From NCBI RefSeq assembly GCF_014930365.1, contig NZ_JABXWI010000009.1, forward strand, positions 394,052 to 458,051: a DNA stretch of 64,000 nt, written 5' to 3'. The stretch is from Streptomyces caniscabiei. GTDB taxonomy: Bacteria > Actinomycetota > Actinomycetes > Streptomycetales > Streptomycetaceae. The translations under genes and the position numbers were made by a program. Shown piece after piece: positions 1 to 9,080 of this stretch. The notes beneath the pieces are model-generated. The model did not search any database. It worked only from the letters and a program-made list of their open reading frames with translations, and was not told where the DNA came from. How positions within the stretch are numbered: the stretch's first letter is position 1; the number at the start of each line of letters is the position of its first letter.

Positions 1-39
1 GACGTCGTGACCGGCCGACGGCGCGGGGACGGGCTGGGC

Positions 40-94
40 GGGGACGGGCCGACGGCGCGGGGGGACGGGCCGACGGCGCCGGGAGGCCGTCGGC
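40..94 (-). terminator. Terminator after the P450 gene, overlapping direct repeats
   Basis: A perfect 9-base stem (GCCGACGGC at 69-77 with GCCGTCGGC at 86-94) begins 20 bases past the P450 stop codon and fits a transcription terminator for that leftward gene. Two identical 19-base direct repeats (40-58 and 61-79) overlap it. There is no T-tract, as is usual for Streptomyces. Confidence 0.55.
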
Positions 95-114
95 CCGAGT
101 ACGGAGGGCTGTGG

Positions 115-1347
115 TCAGGTGGTGACCTGGAGGTGCTTGACCCCGTTGATCCAGGCCGAGCGCAGCCGGTCCGGTTCACCGGCGAGTCTGAGGCCCGGCA
201 TCGCGTCGGCGATCGCGTTGAAGATCAGGTCGATCTCCAGCACCGCGAGGGACTTGCCGAGGCAGAAGTGCGGGCCTCCGCCGCCGAAGCCGAGGTGCGG
301 GTTGGGGTCGCGGGTGATGTCGAAGCTGTCGGGGTGGTCGAAGACGTCCGGGTCGTGGTTGGCGGAGGCGTAGAAGATGCCGACGCGGTCGCCCTCCTTG
401 ACGAGCTTGCCGCCGAGTTCCACGTCCTGGGTGGCGGTGCGCTGGAAGGCGTTGACCGGGGCCGCCCAGCGGACGATCTCCTCGGCCGCCGTCGCGGGGC
501 GCTCGCGTTTGTACAGCTCCCACTGGTCGGGGTGGGTGAGGAAGGCGTGCATGCCGTGGGTGATGGCGTTGCGGGTCGTCTCGTTGCCCGCGACCGCCAG
601 CATCAGCACGAAGAAGCCGAACTCGTCGGAGGCGAGGTTCCCCTCGTCCTCGGCGGCCACCAGGGTGGTGACGATGTCCTTCGCCGGGCACTGCTTGCGG
701 TCGGCGGCCATGTTCATGGCGTAGGCGATGAGTTCCATCGCCGACTGCTGGCCGACCTCCTCGGTGATGGCGTACTCCGGGTCGTCGTAGGAGATCATCC
801 GGTTCGACCACTCGAAGATCCGGATGCGGTCCTCCTGCGGGATGCCGATCAGTTCGGCGATGGCCTGGAGGGGGAGTTCGCAGGCGATCTCGGTGACGAA
901 GTCGAAGGGGCCGGAACGGGCGACGGCCTGGCGGGCGATGGTCAGGGCGCGGTGGCGCAGGTTGTCCTCCAGCGCGCGGATCGCCCTCGGGGTGAACACG
1001 CGCTGCACGATCTGGCGGACCCGGGTGTGCTCCGGCGGGTCCATGTTCAGCAGGATCAGGCGCTGGGCGTCGATGGCGTCGCGTTCGATGTGCTCGTTGA
1101 AGCGGATGATCGCGGTGTTGACCGTCGAGGAGAACAACTCCGGGTGCGTGGAGACGTACTTGACGTCCGCGTGCCGGGTGACGGCCCAGTAGCCCTCGTC
1201 CGCGAAGCCCGCGAGGCCGGGTGCCTGCGGGATCCAGTGGACCGGTTCCGTGCGGCGCAGTTCGGCGAACTCCGGGAGGGGGACACGGTGGTGCAGCAGA
1301 TCGGGGTCGGTGAAGTCGAACCCGTCGGGCAGCGCTGGACAGGGCAT
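115..1347 (-). CDS. cyp125: Cytochrome P450, CYP125-like steroid C26/C27 monooxygenase
   Basis: A soluble P450 of 410 residues. It shows the I-helix AGNETT at about 253-258, the ExxR helix as EEIVR, and the haem loop FGGGGPHFCLGK with Cys362. The N-terminal PDGFDFTDP segment and long stretches such as CELPLQAIA and EFGFFV.MLAVAGNETTRN closely resemble mycobacterial CYP125, which oxidises the terminal methyl of the cholesterol side chain. The start at 1347 has AGGAG at normal distance; an ATG 21 bases upstream does not. It is divergent from a FadA5-like thiolase, the same pairing as in M. tuberculosis. It needs a ferredoxin; one is encoded at 21215. Family assignment is strong; the true substrate (cholesterol, phytosterol, other isoprenoid) is inferred. 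Confidence 0.9.
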   Translation of the reverse strand: MPCPALPDGFDFTDPDLLHHRVPLPEFAELRRTEPVHWIPQAPGLAGFADEGYWAVTRHADVKYVSTHPELFSSTVNTAIIRFNEHIERDAIDAQRLILLNMDPPEHTRVRQIVQRVFTPRAIRALEDNLRHRALTIARQAVARSGPFDFVTEIACELPLQAIAELIGIPQEDRIRIFEWSNRMISYDDPEYAITEEVGQQSAMELIAYAMNMAADRKQCPAKDIVTTLVAAEDEGNLASDEFGFFVLMLAVAGNETTRNAITHGMHAFLTHPDQWELYKRERPATAAEEIVRWAAPVNAFQRTATQDVELGGKLVKEGDRVGIFYASANHDPDVFDHPDSFDITRDPNPHLGFGGGGPHFCLGKSLAVLEIDLIFNAIADAMPGLRLAGEPDRLRSAWINGVKHLQVTT

Positions 1348-1356
1348 CGGCAACTC

Positions 1357-1371
1357 CTGACGGAGCATCAG
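1357..1371. promoter_or_regulatory. CTGACG-N3-CATCAG palindrome over the P450 ribosome binding site
   Basis: CTGACGGAGCATCAG is a 15-base imperfect palindrome with one arm mismatch. It sits directly upstream of the P450 start and overlaps its AGGAG. The same 15-base pattern occurs at 19684, 28324 and 38276, always before a catabolic gene, so this is probably an operator for one shared regulator. The regulator is not identified. Confidence 0.45.
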
Positions 1372-1498
1372 ATAGCAGGAATTGCGGTGACGGTAGTAAC
1401 GGGTTCCAGAACAAGCAAGGGGTGCGCGCTCCTCAATCGGCTTCCAATTGCCGCACGCCCCTTGCGGTGCCGGAGCGCCCCTCCGCAGACTGCTGAAG

Positions 1499-1522
1499 AG
1501 AACTAGAACGCGTACTAGTTCT
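1499..1522. promoter_or_regulatory. KstR-type operator between cyp125 and thiolase genes
   Basis: Eight-base arms AGAACTAG (1499-1506) and CTAGTTCT (1515-1522) form a perfect inverted repeat. The centre TAGAACGCGTACTA (1504-1517) matches the mycobacterial KstR consensus TnnAACnnGTTnnA with one mismatch. It lies in the 234-base gap between divergent genes and could control both. Confidence 0.65.
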
Positions 1523-1581
1523 GCGTGGCGGGACGGGCCGGGACGCCCCGCGCCGCGCGGGTAACCGTCGAGAGGATTCCC

Positions 1582-2751
1582 ATGGCCGCGGAACCCGTGA
1601 TCGTCGAAGCCGTACGCACCCCCATCGGCAGGCGCGGCGGCGCGCTCGCCCATCTGCACCCCGCCTATCTCCTGGGCGAGACCTATCGTGAACTCCTCGG
1701 CCGCACCGGCATCCCCGCCGACTGCGTCGAGCAGATCGTCGGCGGCACGGTGACCCACGCCGGCGAACAGTCCATGAACCCAGCGCGCACGGCCTGGCTG
1801 ACCATGGGCCTGCCGTACGAGACGGCCGCGACCACCGTCGACTGCCAGTGCGGCTCCTCGCAGCAGGCCTCGCACATGGTGGCCAACATGGTCGCGGCCG
1901 GCGTCATCGACGTCGGGATCAGCTGCGGGGTCGAGGCCATGTCGCGGGTGCCGCTCGGGTCGGGCTCCAAGCACGGGCCGGGCAAGCCGTTCCCCGACGA
2001 GTGGAACGTCGATCTGCCCAACCAGTTCGAGGCCGCCGAGCGGATCGCCCGGCACCGGGGCCTCACCCGGGAGGACGTCGACGCACTGGGCCTGCTCTCC
2101 CAGGAGCGGGCCGCCGCCGCGTGGGCCGAGGAGCGGTTCAAGAAGGAGACGTTCGCCGTCCAGGTCCCGACGACCGAGGCGGAACAGGGCGCCGGGCAGG
2201 GCATGTGGCGGCTCGTCGACCATGACGAGGGGCTGCGCGACACCTCGGCCGAGGCGCTGGCGCGGCTGAAGCCGATCATGCCGACGGCCGTCCACACCGC
2301 GGGCAACTCCTCCCAGATCAGCGACGGCGCGGCGGCGATCATGTGGGCGTCCAAGCGGATGGCGCGGGCGCTGAAACTACGGCCGCGGGCCCGGATCGTC
2401 GCCCAGGCGCTGGTCGGCTCCGACCCCCACTTCCACCTCGACGGACCGATCGACGCCACCAAGGCCGTGCTGGGCAAGGCCGGGATGACGCTGCGGGACA
2501 TCGACCTGGTCGAGATCAACGAGGCCTTCGCGTCGGTGGTGTTGAGCTGGGCGCGGGTCTTCGACCAGGACCTGGCGAAGGTGAACGTCAACGGCGGCGC
2601 CATCGCCCTCGGCCACCCGGTGGGCGCGACCGGAGCGCGGCTCATCACGACCGCGCTGCACGAGCTGGAGCGTACGGACAAGGAGTTCGCGCTGGTGACG
2701 ATGTGCGCGGGCGGCGGGCTGGCGACCGGGACGATCATCCAGCGGCTCTGA
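1582..2751 (+). CDS. Thiolase, FadA5-like steroid 3-ketoacyl-CoA thiolase
   Basis: A thiolase of 389 residues that cleaves 3-ketoacyl-CoA with CoA. The acylated cysteine is Cys90 in QCGSSQQ, followed by GVEAMSRVPLG, NEAFA, His345 in ALGHPVGATG and the second catalytic Cys375 in CAGGG. QCGSSQQ and CGVEAMSRVPLG resemble FadA5, which removes acetyl- or propionyl-CoA units from the cholesterol side chain. The start at 1582 has GAGAGGA upstream; an in-frame extension to 1525 reads into the promoter. Divergent from the CYP125-like gene with a KstR-type site between them, so the pair probably acts in one pathway. A general acetyl-CoA acetyltransferase role remains possible. Confidence 0.85.
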   Translation: MAAEPVIVEAVRTPIGRRGGALAHLHPAYLLGETYRELLGRTGIPADCVEQIVGGTVTHAGEQSMNPARTAWLTMGLPYETAATTVDCQCGSSQQASHMVANMVAAGVIDVGISCGVEAMSRVPLGSGSKHGPGKPFPDEWNVDLPNQFEAAERIARHRGLTREDVDALGLLSQERAAAAWAEERFKKETFAVQVPTTEAEQGAGQGMWRLVDHDEGLRDTSAEALARLKPIMPTAVHTAGNSSQISDGAAAIMWASKRMARALKLRPRARIVAQALVGSDPHFHLDGPIDATKAVLGKAGMTLRDIDLVEINEAFASVVLSWARVFDQDLAKVNVNGGAIALGHPVGATGARLITTALHELERTDKEFALVTMCAGGGLATGTIIQRL

Positions 2752-2770
2752 CGGGCGGGGAGGAGAAAAG

Positions 2771-2803
2771 GGCCCTGCTGGTCGTCCCGCGGCCAGCAGG
2801 GCC
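2771..2803 (+). terminator. Terminator after the thiolase gene
   Basis: GGCCCTGCTGG (2771-2781) pairs perfectly with CCAGCAGGGCC (2793-2803) around an 11-base loop, 20 bases past the thiolase stop. A strong GC stem followed by TTCCCCC. Confidence 0.7.
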
Positions 2804-2873
2804 TTCCCCCGTGGCGACAGTTCCCCCGTGCCGCCGTGTTCCCCCGTGGCGGCAGATCCCCCGTGCCGCCGTG
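2804..2873. repeat. Two tandem copies of a 35-base C-rich unit
   Basis: Positions 2804-2838 and 2839-2873 are near-identical copies. Each unit has two halves beginning TTCCCCCGTG or ATCCCCCGTG, and a partial fifth half follows. It lies in the 331-base gap between the thiolase terminator and the next gene. The rest of the gap, to 3082, shows no other clear structure apart from a ribosome binding site near its end. Confidence 0.6.
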
Positions 2874-3082
2874 TTCCCCCGCGGGCGGTCGGTCGTACCG
2901 CCCGTTCCCCCGGTGTGCGCGGCCCCCGTACCGCCCACACCACTGATTTCACCGGGTCGCGCATTGTCAGGCAGGGGGGTTCCGGCTGCCAAACAATGGC
3001 CGGACGCGATCTCTCCGCTTGGGCGGCCGACTGCGTACGTTGGTGGCGGACGGTGTGGGTGTGCTCAGAGGGGAACAGCGCG

Positions 3083-6000
3083 GTGGCGGGTCGTCGTGAG
3101 GTGCCGGTCGATCCGGGGGCCGGGCCGGTGCAACGGTTCGCGTTCGAGTTGCGCAAACTGCGGACCGGGGCCGGGGGCCTCACCTACCGGGCGATGGCCG
3201 GACGGGCGGGCTACTCGATCACCACCCTCTCCCAGGCCGCGGGCGGCGAGCAGTTGCCCACCCTGCCGGTGGCACTGGCCTTCGTACGGGCCTGCGGGGG
3301 TGATCCTGCCGAGTGGGAGGCCCGCTGGCACCAGGCGGTAGAGGAGGCCGCCGCCTTCGACCCGGACGGCGACGAGACGGCCGCGGAACCGCCGTACCGG
3401 GGCCTCGCCCGGTTCGAGACCGGCGACAGCGGCCTCTTCTTCGGCCGGGACCGCCTCACCGCCGACCTCGTGGACCTGATGCGCCGCCGACGGTTCGCGG
3501 CGGTCTTCGGCCCTTCCGGCATCGGCAAGTCCTCCCTCCTGCGCGCCGGTCTGATCCCCGTCCTCAGGCAGTCCGAGGAGCCGGGCCTGCGCCCGTCCGC
3601 GATCCGCATCCTGACCCCCGGCGACCACCTGGCCCGCACCCACGAGCTGCTGCGCGAGGCGAGCGGCGGCGGCACCGGCGGCGGTGGTGACACGCTCGTC
3701 GTCGTCGACCAGTTCGAGGAGGTCTTCACGCTCTGCCACGACGCCGCCGAACGCGCCCGGTTCATCGACCTGTTGCTCACCGCGCGCGAACCGGCGAGCG
3801 GACTGCGGGTGCTGCTGGCGGTGCGCGCGGACTTCTACGGCCGGTGCGCCGAGCACCGGGCGCTGGCCGAGGCGCTCGGCGACGCCAACCTGCTGGCGGG
3901 GCCCATGAGCCCGGCCGAACTGCGCGAGGTCGTCGTCAAGCCGGCCGCGGCCGTCGGGCTCACCGTGGAACGCGCGCTGACCACCCGGCTGGTCGAGGAG
4001 ATCACCGACGCGCCCGGCGGACTGCCGCTGCTGTCGCACGTCCTGCTGGAGACCTGGCGCCGCCGCCGGGGCAAGACCCTGACCCTCGCCGGGTACGAGG
4101 CGGCCGGCGGCCTGGACGGGGCGATCGCCAAGACCGCCGAGGACGTCCACGCCGGGTTCACCGTGAGCGAGGCGGCCACCGCCCGCCGGGTGCTGCTGCG
4201 GCTCATCTCGCCCGGCGACGGCACACCCGACACCCGCCGGCCGGCCGAACGGGCCGAGCTGGAGACCACCGGCACCGGACGGGAGGAGGTCGCCCGGGTC
4301 CTGGAGGCGCTCACCCGGGCCCGCCTCCTCACCCTCGACGGCCCCACCGTGGACCTCGCCCACGAGGCGCTCATCACCGCCTGGCCACGGCTGCGCGGCT
4401 GGATCGAGGAGGACCGGGACCGGCTGCGCGCCCACCGGCAACTGACCGAGGCCGCCCGTTCCTGGGAGGAGCTGGGCCGCGACGCGGGCGCGCTGTACCG
4501 GGGGAGCCGGCTCGTCAGGGCGCGGGAGTACTTCGCGGGTCCGGGCCACACCGACGACCTGACCGACCAGGAGGCCGCCTTCCTCGCGGCCGGACTCGGC
4601 GCGCTGGAGGAGGAGGAGCGTGCCAAGGCCCGCACCACCCGCCGGCTGCGCGTCCTCGTCACCTCCCTGGCCTGCCTACTCGCCCTCGCCCTGACCGCGA
4701 CCGCCGTCGCCTACTGGCAGCGCCAGAGCGCACTGGACGCGCAACGCGAGGGCCTCTCCCGCCAGTTGGCCGCACAGTCCGCCGCCCTGCTGGACAGTGA
4801 CACCGACCTCGCGTCGCTGCTGGCCATCAAGGCGTACCGCACCAGCCCCACCAGGGAGGCCACCCGGAGTCTGTACGCCGCCGCGGCCGTTCCGCTCGAA
4901 CGCCGGCTGACCGGACACACCGGGACCGTCTCCGCGCTGGTCTACAGCCCCGACGGGAAGACCCTCGCCGGCGGCAGCTACGACGGCACGGTAAGGCTGT
5001 GGGACACCGGGACCGGACGGACCCGGAAGGTGCTCGCCGGCCGTGCGGACGCGGACGACCCCGATCTCGTCCGCACCGTGGCCTTCGGCCCGGACGGCAG
5101 GACCCTCGCCACGAGTCACAACGACGACGCGCGGCTGTGGGACCTGGACACCGGACGCGTACGGGACACGGTCGCCCTGCGGAAACCCGACGACGACAAC
5201 ATGGCTGCGGTCGGCTTCGACCGCTCCGGCCGCGCGCTCGCCGTCGCCGAGAGCGGACAGGTGCGGGACGTGGCCACCGGCCGGGTCACGACCACCCTGA
5301 AGGGGCCCACCGGGCTGGAGATGGCGGTGGCGTTCAGCCCCGACGGCCGCACCCTCGCCACCAGCACCCGCGACCGCACCGCCCAACTCTGGGACCTGCG
5401 GACCGGGAAGGTCTTCGCCACCCTCAGAAGCAGTACCGGCGTGGTCAGTTCACTGGCCTTCGACGCGGCAGGGAAGACGCTCGCCACGGGCACCGAGGAC
5501 GGCACCGTCCACCTGTGGGACGTGGCCGACGGCAGCCGGCGCACCACGCTCACCAGCGCCAGCAGCAGGGTCGAGTCCATGGCGTTCGCCCCCGACGGCA
5601 CAACCCTGGCCGCCGGCAGCTACGACGGCACGGTACGCCTCTGGGACCCGGCCACCGGCCGCGCCCGCTCCACCCTGACCGGGCACACCAGCCCCGTCAT
5701 GTCGGTGGCGTTCGCTCCCGACGGGCGCGAACTGGCCGCGGGCAACGAGGCCGACGTCTTCGGCGGCGGTGACGTCGCGGTCCGGCTGTGGAAGGTGGGC
5801 ACGGACCGGCCCCGGGCGACGCTGCGGGTCCCCGGCGGCGACCTGCGGTCGGTGGCCTACAGCCCCGACGGCGACACCATGGCGACCAGCAGCCTCCGGA
5901 TGTCCGACGACCCGAGGGACGAGACCGGCTCGGTGCGGCTCTGGGACACGGCCACCCGCCGCACGCGCGCCGTGCTCGACGAGGGGCTCACGCATGTCGA

Positions 6001-6850
6001 GGAGGTCCACTTCAGCCCCGACGGCAGGACGCTCGCCCTCTCCGACGACGCCGGGGCCGAGCTGTGGGACGTCCGCACCCGCCGGCCGCGGGTCACCCTG
6101 CCCGCGCGGTTCGTCAACGGGATGGCGTTCAGCCCGGACGGCCGCACCCTGGTCACAGTGGGGGACGGCCTGGTCCTGTGGGACCCCCGGACGGGGCGCC
6201 CGCGCGTCGAACTCCCCAAGGCCGAGGAGGGCTCTCCGGTGGCGTTCAGTCCCACGGGCGAGGTGTTCGCCACCACCGGCGGGCAGGAGGCGGAGATCCG
6301 GCTGCGCGATCCCGCCACCGGGCGCGTCGTGCGCAGGCTCACGGAACCGGCGGGCGGCGCCGCGTCCGAGGGGGCGCGGGACGACCCGGTCATGATGTTC
6401 CGGCAGGTGGAGTCGATGGCGTTCAGCCCGGACGGCCGCGTCCTCGCCTCCGCCGACTCCGACGGCACGGTACGGCTGTGGGACACCGGCACCGGAGACC
6501 TCGACGCCACGCTCACCGTCAGCCTCACGCAGGGCCCGGTCACGGTCGCGTTCAGCCCCGACGGCCGGACGCTCGCCACGGCCGGGGGAAGCACGGTACG
6601 GCTGTGGGACACCACCACCAGGTACGTCCGGGCGACGCTCCCCGGCGGCGGCGGCGCACGGCTGGCGTTCAGCCCCGACGGCCGCACCCTCGTGGTCGGC
6701 GACCAGGGCGACCGTCTCCGCCTGTGGGACGTCGACCTGCCCCTCCCCGCCGAAGTGATCGACCACATCTGCCGCGCCGTCCACCGCGACCTCACCCAGC
6801 AGGAACGGGCCCTGTATCTGCCGGATCAGGAGCCGGGCCGAGTGTGCTGA
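3083..6850 (+). CDS. HTH-STAND NTPase (nSTAND1-like) with 14 WD40 repeats
   Basis: A 1255-residue signalling NTPase. An N-terminal helix-turn-helix-like domain (about 10-80) precedes an nSTAND1-type domain opening YRGLARFETGDSGLFFGRD, with Walker A GPSGIGKSS near 143 and Walker B LVVVDQFEE near 205. A hydrophobic helix near 523-543 may anchor it in the membrane. From about 609 to 1215 there are 14 blades ending in xLWD-like motifs, enough for two seven-bladed propellers; one blade is degenerate (VRDVATG) and one reads LRD. The GTG at 3083 is chosen because AGAGGGG lies 9 bases upstream; an ATG at 2996 is possible. Such proteins are common in Streptomyces and related to programmed-death or defence NTPases, but the role of this one is unknown. 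It stands alone. Confidence 0.85.
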   Translation: MAGRREVPVDPGAGPVQRFAFELRKLRTGAGGLTYRAMAGRAGYSITTLSQAAGGEQLPTLPVALAFVRACGGDPAEWEARWHQAVEEAAAFDPDGDETAAEPPYRGLARFETGDSGLFFGRDRLTADLVDLMRRRRFAAVFGPSGIGKSSLLRAGLIPVLRQSEEPGLRPSAIRILTPGDHLARTHELLREASGGGTGGGGDTLVVVDQFEEVFTLCHDAAERARFIDLLLTAREPASGLRVLLAVRADFYGRCAEHRALAEALGDANLLAGPMSPAELREVVVKPAAAVGLTVERALTTRLVEEITDAPGGLPLLSHVLLETWRRRRGKTLTLAGYEAAGGLDGAIAKTAEDVHAGFTVSEAATARRVLLRLISPGDGTPDTRRPAERAELETTGTGREEVARVLEALTRARLLTLDGPTVDLAHEALITAWPRLRGWIEEDRDRLRAHRQLTEAARSWEELGRDAGALYRGSRLVRAREYFAGPGHTDDLTDQEAAFLAAGLGALEEEERAKARTTRRLRVLVTSLACLLALALTATAVAYWQRQSALDAQREGLSRQLAAQSAALLDSDTDLASLLAIKAYRTSPTREATRSLYAAAAVPLERRLTGHTGTVSALVYSPDGKTLAGGSYDGTVRLWDTGTGRTRKVLAGRADADDPDLVRTVAFGPDGRTLATSHNDDARLWDLDTGRVRDTVALRKPDDDNMAAVGFDRSGRALAVAESGQVRDVATGRVTTTLKGPTGLEMAVAFSPDGRTLATSTRDRTAQLWDLRTGKVFATLRSSTGVVSSLAFDAAGKTLATGTEDGTVHLWDVADGSRRTTLTSASSRVESMAFAPDGTTLAAGSYDGTVRLWDPATGRARSTLTGHTSPVMSVAFAPDGRELAAGNEADVFGGGDVAVRLWKVGTDRPRATLRVPGGDLRSVAYSPDGDTMATSSLRMSDDPRDETGSVRLWDTATRRTRAVLDEGLTHVEEVHFSPDGRTLALSDDAGAELWDVRTRRPRVTLPARFVNGMAFSPDGRTLVTVGDGLVLWDPRTGRPRVELPKAEEGSPVAFSPTGEVFATTGGQEAEIRLRDPATGRVVRRLTEPAGGAASEGARDDPVMMFRQVESMAFSPDGRVLASADSDGTVRLWDTGTGDLDATLTVSLTQGPVTVAFSPDGRTLATAGGSTVRLWDTTTRYVRATLPGGGGARLAFSPDGRTLVVGDQGDRLRLWDVDLPLPAEVIDHICRAVHRDLTQQERALYLPDQEPGRVC

Positions 6851-7007
6851 ACTCGCGGACGCATTGACCCTGAGGGCACTGCCCCAAGAGTCAATTTCGC
6901 CCGACTGGCCTCACCCGTAACGTCGTTGCACGTAACACCGAACTCCAGTTCCCGCAGGGGCGTTTCGCACGGCGACCGCCCCTTGGCACGGAAGGACGGT
7001 CGTCTGC

Positions 7008-8036
7008 GTGTCCACGACTGCAACAGTCCGCAGAACACCACTGATAGCCATGGCGGCGGCCCTCTTCCTCACCGGGTTCGCCGCCGAGTCCACCCCGGCG
7101 GCGGCCTCCCAGAGCGGTGAACAGCTCCGTACGGTCGCCGCGTTCGGCACCGTCGCCTCCGCCGGCACGGTCGAGGCGACCGCCGCGAAGGCCAGGACCA
7201 GCTACACCCGCACCCGGGGCAGCACCAGCGAGCCCTTCGTGCTCACGGTCGTCGACACCAAGGGCAAGGTGCGCGGCACGATGGGCGGCACCGCGAGCCA
7301 GTCGGAGAAGCTGAACTCAAAGTCGCACGACTGGACCCGCACCCTCAAGATCAAGATCACCAGCGCCACCGGCGCGGCCAAGAACGGCGCGAAGATCAAC
7401 ACGAAGATCTCGTGCGGCAAGGGCGCCCGCCGCTGTCAGCCCTCCGCCGCGGTCAAGGGCACCCTGAAGACGGGCCGGACCTACACCGCGACCTGGAAGA
7501 TCCACTCGCCGGGCAAGAAGACCGTCATCCACAAGCCGGTCCCCGTCGCCACGATCAGCGTGACCGGCGCGACCCCGGACAACAGCTCCCCGGTCACCAT
7601 GCGCGGCGTCCGCTGCGACAGCGTGTCGTACCTGGGCAAGCCCGGTTGCGTCTACGCCTCCTGGCTGCCGAGCTTCACCCTGTCCCGCAAGGACAGCGCG
7701 GTGAAGGAGGCCGCCCAGCACGTCTACGACGCCCAGCGCAAGGTCAAGGGCAAGCCGGGCCTGTCCAAGCCCCTGCACCGACTGACCGGCAAGAAGAAGA
7801 TCGACAAGAACCGCTCGATCGTCTGCAAGAAGTCGTACAAGCGGCCCAAGGGCAAGTCCTGCGACGAGTACCCCATGGCGTCCACCCGCGAGGGCGGCGG
7901 GCAGGAGTCCAAGGGTCTGAGCAGCCACCGCATGATCAACGCCAAGCAGAACAGCAAGGCGGGGACCCGGCTCAACCAGTTCTACGGCCAGAACCGGATC
8001 ATCGACGGTGACGGGTTCTTCGTGAAGGTCAAGTAG
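7008..8036 (+). CDS. Secreted NucA/NucB-type deoxyribonuclease
   Basis: A 342-residue protein with an N-terminal signal sequence (hydrophobic run at about 10-25, likely cleavage near AAA/S). The C-terminal third carries CDEYPMASTREGG, the hallmark of NucA/NucB DNases, followed by a basic nuclease tail ending in GDGFFVKVK. The middle region is lysine- and threonine-rich with two cysteine pairs. In Bacillus NucB degrades extracellular and biofilm DNA, and NucA processes DNA during competence. The GTG start has GGAAGGA 11 bases upstream. The next two genes run in the same direction and share a domain that may be a nuclease inhibitor. Family confident; biological role inferred. Confidence 0.85.
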   Translation: MSTTATVRRTPLIAMAAALFLTGFAAESTPAAASQSGEQLRTVAAFGTVASAGTVEATAAKARTSYTRTRGSTSEPFVLTVVDTKGKVRGTMGGTASQSEKLNSKSHDWTRTLKIKITSATGAAKNGAKINTKISCGKGARRCQPSAAVKGTLKTGRTYTATWKIHSPGKKTVIHKPVPVATISVTGATPDNSSPVTMRGVRCDSVSYLGKPGCVYASWLPSFTLSRKDSAVKEAAQHVYDAQRKVKGKPGLSKPLHRLTGKKKIDKNRSIVCKKSYKRPKGKSCDEYPMASTREGGGQESKGLSSHRMINAKQNSKAGTRLNQFYGQNRIIDGDGFFVKVK

Positions 8037-8108
8037 CGAGTAGTACGGGGCAAGTGGCTGACGTAGCCTCGTACGCCCTGTACGAAACGAAGTGGGAGGG
8101 TATCCGCG

Positions 8109-9071
8109 ATGACCGACGCGTCCCGGTCCATGGTGCTCTTCGTCGAGGACGGCCGATTCGAGATCGACCCGACGGAGCCCGGCGCCGACGAGAGTCCCGA
8201 GATCGAGCCGCCGCTCGGCGAGGCGGTCAACGGGATCGTCGCGGTCACCCACGACGCGGGTGAGATCCGTACGGGGATCAGAAGGGGCAACGTCCATCTC
8301 GACGTCCGCCTCCTCGACGCGGAACCCGCCGACGGGACAGCCGGCGGGGACGACTGGGACGAGGTGGTGGACACCACCTTCGTGTCCACCACCGGTTACG
8401 CCCGTATCAGCTCCTACGAACACGCCCTGGACCTCAACATCGCCCACCAGGGCCCCGGAACCTACCGCCTCCGCCTGCATGCCAGGGGCCGCGACTCCCA
8501 GCCGGGCGCGGCCCTGCGCCGCCGGTCCAAGCCGACGGCCGAGCGGTACGAGTTCCACATCTGGCCGGCCGCGGCTGCCCCCGAGGTGGTGCACAAGGCG
8601 ACGGACACGGTCGGCCACGAACTGCGCGTCCGGCTCGCGGCGATGGCCGAGCGCGGCGCCGAGTGGTCGCTGGACGACTGGGTGGGCCCGCTCACCGTGA
8701 AGGTCACCGACGGCACGTTCTCGCTGCGCGACCCCGACGCCGAGACCCCGCCGCAGCAGGGCGGCTTCCTGTCGACCGCGCGCGACTGGGCCCTGATCTC
8801 CACCGGCACCGTCTCCGGCACCGTCACGGTCACCCTGCACCCCGCCGACCGCGACCCCCGGCCCGACCCGCTGCCGTGGGACGAGATCGCCGAGGCCACC
8901 GTCCGCTCCACCACCGGAAGCCTCGTGCTGTGCACCGCCGACGGCCCCACGAAGGACGACGAGGACGTCGCCTTCCACGGCCCCCGTCAGTACGGCGTCC
9001 GTGTCCACGCCCGCCGTACGCCGCACGGCGAGGACTACCTCGTCCAGACCTGGATGCACGGAAAGAGGTAG
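8109..9071 (+). CDS. Two-domain protein, candidate nuclease inhibitor, function unknown
   Basis: A 320-residue acidic protein with no signal peptide or membrane helix. It reads as two copies of one beta-rich domain of about 155 residues. The first copy has the signature WDEVV...GPGTYRLRLHARGRD...YEFHIWP; the second has WDEIAEATVRS...GPRQYGVRVHARR...YLVQTWM. The next gene encodes a third copy. The domain outline (N-terminal strand, G-A/I strand, final GxYxLRxxA strand) recalls ComJ/Nin, the inhibitor of NucA in Bacillus, and the neighbour upstream is a NucA/NucB nuclease. The inhibitor role is inference from context and pattern only. GGGAGG lies upstream of the ATG. Confidence 0.6.
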   Translation: MTDASRSMVLFVEDGRFEIDPTEPGADESPEIEPPLGEAVNGIVAVTHDAGEIRTGIRRGNVHLDVRLLDAEPADGTAGGDDWDEVVDTTFVSTTGYARISSYEHALDLNIAHQGPGTYRLRLHARGRDSQPGAALRRRSKPTAERYEFHIWPAAAAPEVVHKATDTVGHELRVRLAAMAERGAEWSLDDWVGPLTVKVTDGTFSLRDPDAETPPQQGGFLSTARDWALISTGTVSGTVTVTLHPADRDPRPDPLPWDEIAEATVRSTTGSLVLCTADGPTKDDEDVAFHGPRQYGVRVHARRTPHGEDYLVQTWMHGKR

Positions 9072-9080
9072 GCGACGACC

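Noticed and set aside
7..1506. Plus-strand frame of 499 codons antisense to the P450 gene
   Set aside because: No ribosome binding site and no recognisable motif. The opposite strand carries all P450 motifs.
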